Source: an uncultured Lachnospiraceae bacterium (lineage in GTDB: Bacteria > Bacillota > Clostridia > Lachnospirales > Lachnospiraceae). From it: DNA of 10,819 nt. Below, in pieces: positions 1-7,600 of the stretch; positions within the stretch are counted from its first letter, which is position 1, and each line of letters opens with the position of its first letter. The stretch is taken from NCBI GenBank assembly GCA_910588895.1, contig CAJUSS010000047.1:12697-23515 (forward strand). Direction: 5' to 3'. Under the pieces are notes generated by a model that saw only the letters and a list, made by a program, of their open reading frames with translations, was not told the origin of the DNA and ran no database searches. The position numbers and the translations under genes are program-made.

Positions 1-553
1 ACACTACCTTTTCATTGCCTTTATCCATGGCCCGCTGATAGGCGATCGGCATGGATATCCCACCGTCCAGATACTTTTTTCCCTCCACATCGATCATATG
101 GGAGAGGATCGGGATGCTCCCGGAGGCCTGGACGGCAGAAAAGATCTCCCCGCAGTCCTTATTGGAAAAATATTCGGTCTTCCCTGTCTTGCACCGGGTC
201 GCCACTGCCTCAAATTCCTGCTCTGTGTCTGCAAATGTCTGATAGTCAAAGGGGACCAGCGTGTCGCTCAGCTCCCCAAAAAGAAATCCAAAGCTGAAGA
301 TCTCCCGTCTTTTGATCAGATTTTCAAAACTCATGAACCGCTTATCGTGAAGGTATCCAAGATCGACTTTCAGGGTCCTGCCAGGCTGATCGCTGATGTA
401 GTTCAATGCGTTCAATGCGCCTGCCGACACTCCGTTCACATAAGTAAAATGGATCCCTTTTTCCATAAAAACGTCTAAGACACCGGCTGTGAACAGCCCG
501 CGTAAGGATCCTCCCTCCAATACCAATGCTCCTTCTGTCATACTTTTTTCCAT
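1..553 (-). CDS. Patatin-like phospholipase, N-terminal part (runs off left edge)
   Basis: Bacterial patatin family (RssA/YjjU-like serine lipid acyl hydrolase), predicted to release fatty acids from membrane phospholipids or related acyl esters. All family hallmarks are visible: the glycine-rich oxyanion loop EGGSLRG (residues 13-19), the nucleophile elbow GVSAG with Ser43, and the catalytic Asp in DGG (Asp163). No signal peptide is seen, so it is probably cytoplasmic or peripheral to the membrane. The ATG at 553 is chosen because AGGAGG (complement of 562-567) lies 8 nt upstream; the internal Met5 would be too far. About 184 codons are present; family members are usually near 280-300 residues, so the C-terminal third is missing. 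It sits 81 bp downstream of cls on the same strand with no terminator between, suggesting co-transcription and a joint role in phospholipid turnover (inference). The family call is firm; the substrate is unknown. Confidence 0.92.
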   Translation of the reverse strand, partial: MEKSMTEGALVLEGGSLRGLFTAGVLDVFMEKGIHFTYVNGVSAGALNALNYISDQPGRTLKVDLGYLHDKRFMSFENLIKRREIFSFGFLFGELSDTLVPFDYQTFADTEQEFEAVATRCKTGKTEYFSNKDCGEIFSAVQASGSIPILSHMIDVEGKKYLDGGISMPIAYQRAMDKGNEKVV

Positions 554-634
554 CTCTAAAACCTCCTGTCCAGATCTTGTGCTGTCTGCGCCAGTCTGCT
601 CTTTCCCTTGTGCGCCTTACCGGTCTCCATACCC

Positions 635-2284
635 TTACATGAGCGGTGCGATGAAACGCATCAACTGACCGGCAAAGGACTTGAAGAACGGATACCGTTT
701 ACAATCCTCCTGGGTTATCTGACAGCATTTTTCCAAAGTTTCCTCAAGATCTTTCTCGATCTCCAAGACCACCGGTGCCTTATAGAGCAGGATCCCACAT
801 TCAAAATGCAGGTACAGGCTCCTGAAATCCAGATTGATCGTCCCCACCACCGCTTTCTCATCATCACTGACAAAGATCTTGGCGTGTACAAAACCCGGCG
901 TATATTCATAGATCTTCACGCCGGCCTCGATCAGCTCCTGATAATAGGAACGCGCCAGCAGATAGGCATACTTTTTATCCGGGATGTGGGGCATGATGAT
1001 GATCACCTCAACGCCCCGCTTAGCGGCAAAGGTCAGAGCCATCACCATCTCACTGTCCAGGATCAGATAAGGGGTCATGATGTGGACATACCGCTCTGCC
1101 TTGTTTATGATATCGATATAGACCAGCTCGCCTACATTTTCCTGGTCTAAGGGACTGTCGCCGTAGGGCTGCATAAAGCCGTCTCCGATCGCCTGCAGCC
1201 CGCTTCCGGCAGGTGCAGGGACAGCTAAAGCTGCGTCCGGCGCCGCATGGGCAGGACCGGCCGCCGGAACGGTGTCCGCCGCCGAAGGCTTCCGTTCAGA
1301 GGGATCCTCTGCCTTATACACATACTGACTGACGTCCGTCAGGGTCCGCTCCGTGACGTCCCACATCTGAAGGAACATCATGGTGAAGCTCTGCACGGCC
1401 GGGCCTTTGATACATATGGCTGTATCCTTCCAGTGACCGAACCGTTCCTTCTGGTTGATGTATTCATCCGCCAAGTTCACACCGCCCGTAAATGCCGTAC
1501 GGCCGTCGATCACACAGATCTTCCGGTGGTCCCGGTTATTCTGATGGGTGGATAAGGTGGGCTTGATCGGGGAGAACATCTTGCAGCGGATCCCCTTTTT
1601 CTCCAGCTGTTTCGGATAGCTGTAGGGAAGGAGCATGATGCTGCACATCCCGTCGTACATCACCCGGACCTCCACGCCTTCCGCCGCTTTTTTCTCCAGT
1701 ATCTCCAAGATCTTGTTCCACATCTCCCCCCGTTCCACGATAAAGTATTCCATAAAGATAAAGGACTCTGCTTTTAAGAGCTCCTCCTTCATCACCGGGT
1801 ACATGTCGTCTCCCAGAGGAAAGAACCGGGCGCTGCCTCCTGCATAGACCGGAAAGCCTCCGGTATCCTTCAGGTAATGGGACAAGCCTGCCATCCCCGG
1901 ATCCAGCTCCTCCAGGATCTTTTGCGCGCTCTCCTCCTGCTCCAGATAAGGCGCGGTCTCCTTTGCCGTGATCCGCAGCCTGGCCGCGATGATCTTTGTC
2001 CCGATCTGCATCTGCACGAAAAGATAGAGAAGGGTCCCGAACACTGGGAACACCAGCACCGGGACCAGCCATGCGATCTTAAAACTGGGATCCGCTTTTT
2101 CATTTAAGATATGGACCATGACCAGGACCGTCAGGACCGTCATCACGCCATAGATATAGACGATGTACCCGCTGAGCCAGTGGATGCAGGAGAAGAAAAA
2201 CCCAATCTGGATCATCAGGGACAATACCACAAAAGCGGTCCGGCCGAACAGAAGGCGTAAGAGGCCCTTCATTTTTTTCATCAT
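635..2284 (-). CDS. cls: Cardiolipin synthase (phospholipase D family)
   Basis: Membrane enzyme that condenses two phosphatidylglycerols into cardiolipin and glycerol. The protein has 549 residues. Two hydrophobic segments at about 15-60 and 69-92 form the PLDc_N-type membrane anchor. Two HKD motifs follow, as in bacterial Cls: His253-x-Lys255-x4-Asp260, then GGVNLADEY, and His467-x-Lys469-x4-Asp474, then GTINLDFRS. Usual family length is about 480-510. The excess is explained by an Ala/Pro-rich stretch at about 331-362 between the two catalytic halves, likely a flexible linker insertion. The ATG at 2284 is preceded by GGGAGG (complement of 2295-2300) at 10 nt; the adjacent ATG at 2281 is an equally possible start. 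It follows metY on the same strand across a 97-bp palindromic gap and precedes the patatin gene. Other PLD-type transferases are less likely because of the N-terminal membrane anchor. Confidence 0.95.
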   Translation of the reverse strand: MMKKMKGLLRLLFGRTAFVVLSLMIQIGFFFSCIHWLSGYIVYIYGVMTVLTVLVMVHILNEKADPSFKIAWLVPVLVFPVFGTLLYLFVQMQIGTKIIAARLRITAKETAPYLEQEESAQKILEELDPGMAGLSHYLKDTGGFPVYAGGSARFFPLGDDMYPVMKEELLKAESFIFMEYFIVERGEMWNKILEILEKKAAEGVEVRVMYDGMCSIMLLPYSYPKQLEKKGIRCKMFSPIKPTLSTHQNNRDHRKICVIDGRTAFTGGVNLADEYINQKERFGHWKDTAICIKGPAVQSFTMMFLQMWDVTERTLTDVSQYVYKAEDPSERKPSAADTVPAAGPAHAAPDAALAVPAPAGSGLQAIGDGFMQPYGDSPLDQENVGELVYIDIINKAERYVHIMTPYLILDSEMVMALTFAAKRGVEVIIIMPHIPDKKYAYLLARSYYQELIEAGVKIYEYTPGFVHAKIFVSDDEKAVVGTINLDFRSLYLHFECGILLYKAPVVLEIEKDLEETLEKCCQITQEDCKRYPFFKSFAGQLMRFIAPLM

Positions 2285-2304
2285 AAGATCCGATCCTCCC
2301 TTTT

Positions 2305-2393
2305 CTCTGCGGCAAAGCCGACGGCTCTCGGCGGGCAGGCCGCTCTGCTGTCAGCACACATCCGTCTGCCCGTGCCGGCCAGCCGCCGCAGAG
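2305..2393 (-). repeat. Long nested inverted repeat between metY and cls
   Basis: A perfect 9-bp pair, CTCTGCGGC (2305-2313) with GCCGCAGAG (2385-2393), encloses a second perfect 7-bp pair, CGGGCAG (2332-2338) with CTGCCCG (2366-2372). Further GCC/GGC-rich pairing is possible between the two. The structure starts 2 bp after the metY stop and ends 5 bp before the cls ribosome binding site. It has no T-run on the minus strand (AAAAGGGAGG follows), so it is not a standard intrinsic terminator. It could be a transcript-stabilising hairpin, an attenuating leader, or a copy of a dispersed intergenic palindrome. Its role is unproven. Confidence 0.6.
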
Positions 2394-2394
2394 C

Positions 2395-3675
2395 TCACGC
2401 CTCCAGCGCCTGCCGGATATCCTCGATGATATCGGCTTTATCCTCGATCCCTACGCTGAGACGGATCATCGCGGGATCTACACCTGCCTCGATCAGCTGT
2501 TCGTCGCTGAGCTGACGGTGGGTATGGCTTGCCGGATGGAGGACACAGGTCCTTGCATCCGCCACATGGGTAGCGATGGAGATCATCTTCAGCCGGTCCA
2601 TAAATGCGCCCGCTGCCGCTCTCCCTCCCTTTAATCCCAGGGAGATCACGCCGCAGGTGCCTTTTGGCATATATTTCTGGCCCAGCTCATAGTATTTATC
2701 GCCTGGAAGGCCCGGATAGCGCACCCAGTCCACATCCTCCCGGCTCTGCAAAAACTCTGCCACGGCCAGGGCATTTTCACAGTGTCTGGGAACGCGCAGA
2801 TGCAGGCTCTCCAGCCCATTGTTCAAAAGGAACGCGTTCTGGGGCGACTGGATCGCCCCTAAGTCCCGCATCAGCTGGGCGGTGGCCTTGGTGATGAAGG
2901 CGCCTTTGCCAAACCGCTCTGTATACACGATCCCATGGTAGGAATCATCCGGCGTGGTCAGGCCGGGATACTTCTCTTTATGGGCCTCCCAGTCAAAATT
3001 TCCGCTATCCACGATGCAGCCGCCCACGGTCATGCCGTGCCCATCCATATATTTGGTGGTGCTGTGGGTCACGATATCCGCCCCCCACTGGATCGGATGA
3101 CAGTTCACCGGTGTGGCAAAGGTATTGTCAATGATCAGCGGGACGCCGTGGCTGTGAGCCAGCCGGGCGAACTTTTCGATATCCAGCACGACCAGCGCAG
3201 GGTTTGCGATCGTCTCTGCAAATACACACTTTGTTTCAGGCCGGAAAGCCTTCGCCAGCTCTTCCTCCGGAAGGTCCGGATCCACCAGGGTAGTCTCGAT
3301 CCCGAATCGCTTTAAGGTAACGGTCAGCAGATTAGAAGAGCCGCCGTAGATCGTGGCGGAGCTGACCACATGATCCCCTGCGGAACAGATATTGACGATC
3401 GAAAAAAAGGTGGCCGCCTGCCCGGAGGAAGTCAGCATCGCCGCAGCCCCGCCTTCCAGCTGGCAGATCTTATCAGCTACCGCGTCATTGGTGGGATTCT
3501 GCAGACGGGTGTAAAAATACCCCTCCGCCTCCAGATCAAAAAGCTTTCCCATGGCCTCGCTGGTGGCATACTTGAATGTGGTGCTCTGGTAGATCGGGAG
3601 CTGTCTGGGCCCTCCGTTCTCCGGCTGCCAGCCTCCCTGGATGCAGATCGTGTCGATCGAATGTTTATCGCTCAT
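2395..3675 (-). CDS. metY: O-acetylhomoserine aminocarboxypropyltransferase (homocysteine/cysteine synthase)
   Basis: PLP enzyme of the Cys/Met metabolism family. It converts O-acetyl-L-homoserine plus sulfide to L-homocysteine (direct sulfhydrylation, methionine synthesis); many homologues also act on O-acetylserine. The protein has 426 residues, normal for the family (about 420-430). Visible motifs are YFYTRLQNPTN (53-63, cofactor-phosphate side of the neighbouring subunit), SSGQAA (83-88), the PLP-pyridine Asp183 in IIDNTFATP, and the Schiff-base Lys208 in STTKY. The C-terminal HPASHTHRQLS and IRLSVGIED signatures are typical of OAH sulfhydrylases. The start at 3675 is chosen because AGGAGG (complement of 3684-3689) lies 8 nt upstream; a longer frame up to 3720 has no such site and would overlap the promoter. 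It is divergent from the membrane-protein gene at 3929. No SAM riboswitch or T-box fits in the roughly 30-nt predicted leader. Confidence 0.95.
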   Translation of the reverse strand: MSDKHSIDTICIQGGWQPENGGPRQLPIYQSTTFKYATSEAMGKLFDLEAEGYFYTRLQNPTNDAVADKICQLEGGAAAMLTSSGQAATFFSIVNICSAGDHVVSSATIYGGSSNLLTVTLKRFGIETTLVDPDLPEEELAKAFRPETKCVFAETIANPALVVLDIEKFARLAHSHGVPLIIDNTFATPVNCHPIQWGADIVTHSTTKYMDGHGMTVGGCIVDSGNFDWEAHKEKYPGLTTPDDSYHGIVYTERFGKGAFITKATAQLMRDLGAIQSPQNAFLLNNGLESLHLRVPRHCENALAVAEFLQSREDVDWVRYPGLPGDKYYELGQKYMPKGTCGVISLGLKGGRAAAGAFMDRLKMISIATHVADARTCVLHPASHTHRQLSDEQLIEAGVDPAMIRLSVGIEDKADIIEDIRQALEA

Positions 3676-3710
3676 AGGTTTTTCCTCCTGCTTTTCTATT
3701 TTTATCCAAT

Positions 3711-3739
3711 AGTTTAGCACAGATCCGGAAAAGAGACAA
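3711..3739 (-). promoter_or_regulatory. Predicted sigma-A promoter of metY
   Basis: On the minus strand, TTGTCT (complement of 3734-3739) and TAAACT (complement of 3711-3716) are separated by exactly 17 bp. Each hexamer matches the consensus at 4 of 6 positions. The predicted start is near 3705, giving a leader of about 30 nt before the metY ATG. The call rests on spacing and position only. Confidence 0.5.
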
Positions 3740-3748
3740 CAGGGAAAG

Positions 3749-3770
3749 TTGGATTTCTATGGACATCCAA
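3749..3770. promoter_or_regulatory. Dyad TTGGAT-N10-ATCCAA, candidate operator
   Basis: A perfect 6-bp inverted repeat with a 10-bp spacer (3749-3754 and 3765-3770) lies about 10 bp upstream of the metY -35 box. This is an activator-like position, as used by LysR-type regulators of sulfur metabolism. No regulator gene is in the window, so the function is inferred from position only. Confidence 0.35.
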
Positions 3771-3806
3771 GTTGAAGCAGCGGAGGGAGGAAAAATACTT
3801 TATCGA

Positions 3807-3835
3807 TTGAATTTTATACCGGCATCTATTATAAT
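3807..3835 (+). promoter_or_regulatory. Predicted sigma-A promoter for the membrane-protein gene at 3929
   Basis: TTGAAT (3807-3812) and a perfect TATAAT (3830-3835) are separated by 17 bp. The predicted transcription start is near 3842, leaving a leader of about 87 nt, in which I see no obvious riboswitch. Confidence 0.7.
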
Positions 3836-3928
3836 AGAACAAGTTTGTCCCAAGCTGTAAAGAAAGTTGGGAAATGATCCAGCAGATGCAAAACGAGCAA
3901 CGAATAAAGAAAGAAACGAGGATTGGAT

Positions 3929-4438
3929 ATGACCGATAGACTGATCGAATGGCTGACGATGGCTCTTGGCGCAAGGATCTCCGGGGAGGGGATCATCTTT
4001 TTGATCTCCATGATCCCGATACTGGAGCTGAGGGGAGGACTTTTGGCGGCTTCCCCGGCTTTTTTGGATGTGCCGATCCTGCGGGCGATCCCGCTCTGCA
4101 TCCTGGGGAACCTGCTCCCCATCCCCTTTATCCTTCTCCTGATCGAGAAGGTATTAGACTGGATGGAAAAGGTACCGGTACTGCAGAAGTTTGCCCTTTG
4201 GCTGCGGAATAAGGCGGATAAGCATAAAGGACAGGTGGAGAAGTATGGCTTCTGGGGACTTGTCCTCTTTGTGGGGATCCCGCTCCCCGGCACCGGAGCC
4301 TGGACCGGTTCTCTGGTCGCTTCCCTGCTCCATATGAAGATCCGCAAGTCCTTCCCGGCGATCCTTTTAGGGATCATGCTCGCCACGATCATCATGTCCC
4401 TGCTCTCCTATGGGCTCATCGGAGCGATCTTTGGGTAG
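3929..4438 (+). CDS. Small integral membrane protein, COG2426 / Sm_multidrug_ex family
   Basis: A 169-residue polytopic membrane protein of the family annotated as 'small multi-drug export protein' (PF06695). That name is historical, and transport activity is not established here. Family marks are the PILELRGG motif (30-37), the GIPLPGTGAWTG motif (116-127), and hydrophobic stretches at about 20-45, 50-75, 108-135 and 143-168. The Glu/Arg-containing first motif and the Pro/Gly-rich second motif resemble the paired re-entrant motifs of DedA/VTT-type proteins. A lipid- or ion-related function is therefore possible (inference), which would fit the nearby cls and patatin genes. The start is ATG 3929 with GAGGA (3918-3922) 6 nt upstream; a TTG two codons earlier (3923) is in frame but has poorer spacing. 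It has its own promoter and is divergent from metY. No clear terminator follows it. Confidence 0.88.
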   Translation: MTDRLIEWLTMALGARISGEGIIFLISMIPILELRGGLLAASPAFLDVPILRAIPLCILGNLLPIPFILLLIEKVLDWMEKVPVLQKFALWLRNKADKHKGQVEKYGFWGLVLFVGIPLPGTGAWTGSLVASLLHMKIRKSFPAILLGIMLATIIMSLLSYGLIGAIFG

Positions 4439-4507
4439 GGATCATGCTGAAAGACGGGGCCGCACGCAGGCAGAGGCAGGGTACGCTGAACAAAGGGGCG
4501 TTGCTAT

Positions 4508-4522
4508 CTCTCGCTCCGAGAG
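4508..4522. repeat. Small hairpin CTCTCG-CTC-CGAGAG
   Basis: A perfect 6-bp stem with a 3-nt loop in the gap after the membrane-protein gene. It has no T-run, so it is unlikely to be an intrinsic terminator. It directly abuts the left arm of the inverted repeat around the next promoter. Confidence 0.4.
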
Positions 4523-4598
4523 GGTCACACATTGAAAGACATTGATTTTTAATAGCCGCAGTAATATAATATAACTGCCCTCGCAAGGGGTGTGACCC
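4522..4598. repeat. 9-bp inverted repeat flanking the surface-protein promoter
   Basis: GGGTCACAC (4522-4530) and GTGTGACCC (4590-4598) are perfect inverted copies 59 bp apart. The whole predicted promoter (4542-4570) lies between them. This layout is seen in invertible promoter switches and also in looping operators. The arms are shorter than in most known invertons, so both readings remain open. Confidence 0.5.
4542..4570 (+). promoter_or_regulatory. Predicted sigma-A promoter of the surface-protein gene
   Basis: TTGATT (4542-4547), a 17-bp spacer, and a perfect TATAAT (4565-4570). The predicted start is near 4577, giving a leader of about 77 nt to the ATG at 4654. Confidence 0.72.
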
Positions 4599-4628
4599 AG
4601 CAGGTCCTATGATCGGGTCGAACGAGGG
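4578..4628 (+). other. Potentially structured 5' leader of the surface-protein mRNA
   Basis: CCCTCG (4578-4583) can pair with CGAGGG (4623-4628). Inside, GACCC (4594-4598) can pair with GGGTC (4615-4619), giving a two-tier stem that begins almost at the predicted transcript start. GTGTGACCC at 4590-4598 is also the right arm of the DNA inverted repeat. I recognise no known riboswitch class in it. An RNA thermometer-like or protein-binding leader is possible but unproven. The ribosome binding site at 4641-4647 lies outside the stem. Confidence 0.35.
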
Positions 4629-4653
4629 AGTACAGACAAAAAGGAGGTTAAGC

Positions 4654-7600
4654 ATGTATTGGAAGTGGAAACGAAAATGGCCGGTCTCGCTGGCAGTGAC
4701 TTTCGCTATCTTGTTCTCTACCGTAGGAACAGCAACGGCCACTGGACCGATCGGGCCGGATGACCTGCCCGCCATGACAGCGGATGATGTGAAGGAAAGC
4801 GCTCCGGACACAGACAAGGACGGCGACAAGGAAAGCTCTCCGGACACGGACGAGGACGATATGGAGGAAAGTTCTCCGGACACAGACAAGGACGGCGACA
4901 AGGAAAGCTCTCCGGACACGGACGAGGACGATATGGAGGAAAGTCCTCCGGAAACAGACGAGGACGACAACGAGGAAAGCGCTCCAGAGACGGACGGCGA
5001 TGATGTGGAGGAAAGCTCTCCGGAGGCAGAGGCAGACGCAGACGACGAGGAAAGCTCTCCAGAGACAAACGAGGACGATGAGGTAGAAAGCTCTCCGGAG
5101 ACAGACGAGGATGACGACGAGGAAAGCTCTCCGGACACGGACGAGGGCGATGAGGCAGAAAGTTCTCCAAAGATAGATGAGAACGCTCCTCTCGAGGACC
5201 CGGACGACGGATCGATCACGGCTCCCGAAGATCCTGACGCTACGCTGTCCGCAGATCTTATCCCTGGCGACCACGAGCACAGCTGGTCCATTGATTGGGA
5301 CTATGACGAAAGCCATCACTGGCATGAGTGTGATGCTGAAGGCTGCCCTTTGACAGACAACAGCAAAAAGGATGGCCACGCAGAGCACAGCTATGATGAA
5401 AACAACCTATGTACGGTATGCGGCTTTGATCTGGACAGCCAGATCGCCATGCTGGCAGAAGGCGCAGTCCCCACCTATCAGGAGGCCTATGAGGCCATGA
5501 TCGCCTTTAAAGAAGAATATCCCGAAGGGATGACATGGACGAACTTCACGCCCTACGGGACCAATGGCCCCTTTGGCGATTCATATACCTGGAAAGGCGG
5601 GCCTATCTATGGAGCAAACCGCGGCGTAGGCTGTACCGCCTTCGCCTTCACCCTCAGCGACGCGGCCTTTGGCAGTTTACCCGCAAGGGCGATCGCAAAG
5701 GGGGGCTTTACTTTTGAAGATGTGAAAGTCGGTGATATCCTGCGGGTGAACGGCAACAGCCACAGCGTGATCGTACTGCAAAAGAGCGCAGGAGGCGTGA
5801 TCATCGCAGAGGCAAACTACAATAAATCGGTCCACTGGGGACGTGTGATGACTGAAGCGGAAGTTTTAGCCGCAGACCATATGATCACACGTTATCCAAA
5901 AGGCTATATCCCCTCCGATGATCCTGGCGCAGACGAAGTGACTGAAGAAGGGACGATCGGGAGCTTGCGCTGGTCACTGACAGGAGCAGGGACACTTACG
6001 ATCTATGGAAAAGGCGCTATGCCAGATCTTTCTTCGGGCGATCTTCCGCCATGGAACAGAGACAATGTCAGCAGCATCGTCATTAAGAAGGGCGTGACAA
6101 GTATAGGAGACTATGCTTTTTATCAGAGCAACGCCCTCAGTGTATATATCCCTGACGGAATAACCAAGATCGGCCAGAATGCCTTTAATGGGTCTGCATT
6201 GATCTCCGTAACGATCCCAGGCACAGTTAAGGCGATCGATGACCAAGCTTTCCGCGCTTGCGCAAATCTCACTTCTGTGACGATCTCTAAGGGAGTGAGT
6301 ACGATCGGAGACAGCGCCTTCCGAGGCTGTACGAGTCTGGCTTATATCGATCTTCCGACAAGCGTCACATCCGTAGGCGCGGCAGCGTTCGCGAGCTGCA
6401 AAAAAATGACCCGCGTGCGGTTTATGCCCGGCAACGGGACAGTAACGCTGGGAGATGATCTGTTCATGCAGTGCTGGAACTTGACAAGTGTCACGCTGCC
6501 CCAAACGGCAGACCGCATCAGTGCAGGCATGTTCCAGTCCTGCATCTCACTTCCCAAGCTGTATATCCCGGCAAGCGTGACCGAGATAGGAGATGAAACG
6601 GGTACAAGTGTGGATGCGTCTCCATTCTTTAAATGTGATGCTCTAACGTATATATATTTTGGCGGCAGCAAAGCCGAATGGGAACGCATGATGGATCCGT
6701 ATCTAGAAGCTTCTTTAAGAAACACAACAGTGATCTTTGATGCTGCATTTGACGACCCATTCGCCCCAGATCCCAATGACCCAGGCGATATCCTGCCCGA
6801 TGAGAACGAGGACGGGAAGGATCCGACCGTTCCCGATGACGGTGGAGATCAGGACGATGATATCCCTCCAACCGGTCCTTCTGACGGTTCAAACAACAAC
6901 TCCGGCGGGTCCGGCAGTTCCGGCGGCTCTGGTAGTTCCGGCGGGTCCGGCAGTTCCGGCGGGTCCGGTAGTTCCGGCGGCTCTGGTAGTTCCGGCGGGT
7001 CCGGCAGTTCCGGCGGGTCCGGCAGTTCCGGCGGCTCTGGTGGTTCCGGCGGGTCCGGCAGTTCCGGCGGCTCTGGTGGTTCTAGCGGCTCCGGCAGTTC
7101 CAAAAAGACGATCTCCACCACGATCAGGCGGAATGCAGGCAGTTCCAGCAGCATCACGATGACACAGGATGACGGGACTGTCGCCACGATCACTACAGAT
7201 ACGGCCGGAAAGACGGAGATCGGAGTCACTTTGTCCGCATTGGCGGTCAGCACGGCGCAGCAGCAGGGAGGAGCAGCTTCTATCCCGATCAAAGCTGTCC
7301 AGGCTGTCCAGGACATCGCAATGGCCCCGTCGATCACGGTCCATACCGGCAGCCAGCCGATCAAGGTAGCGATCCCCACGGTCTCGCCTACCGCAGGCAC
7401 GGTAGCTGTTATCGTTCATGAGGATGGCTCCACAGAAGTGATCGGTGCCTCTGTTCCGACCGAAGACAGTATTGTAGCCCTTCTGCCGGATGGGGCTACG
7501 GTAAAGATCGTGGACAACAGCAAAAGTTTCGCAGATGTCCCCGCCGGGACTTGGTTTGAAGATGCAGTGGCTTTTGTTTCTGCCAGAGGCTCATTCTATA

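Noticed and set aside
3676..3710. SAM riboswitch or T-box in front of metY, common for methionine genes in Firmicutes.
   Set aside because: The predicted leader is only about 30 nt and no conserved core elements are visible.
3829..4395. A 188-codon minus-strand frame opposite the small membrane protein.
   Set aside because: It is the shadow of the plus-strand gene, which has a promoter, ribosome binding site and family motifs; the antisense peptide has no such support.
4416..5388. Long minus-strand frames rich in Ser/Leu/Arg opposite the acidic repeats of the surface protein.
   Set aside because: The 36-bp repeat structure keeps all frames open. They have no ribosome binding site, and the plus frame has a signal peptide and recognisable domains.
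6849..7419. Pro/Glu/Leu-rich minus-strand frames and an Ala/Val/Pro-rich plus frame across the Gly/Ser tract.
   Set aside because: Their open frames result from the GC-rich 18-bp repeat; the real frame continues through to the SLH domains.
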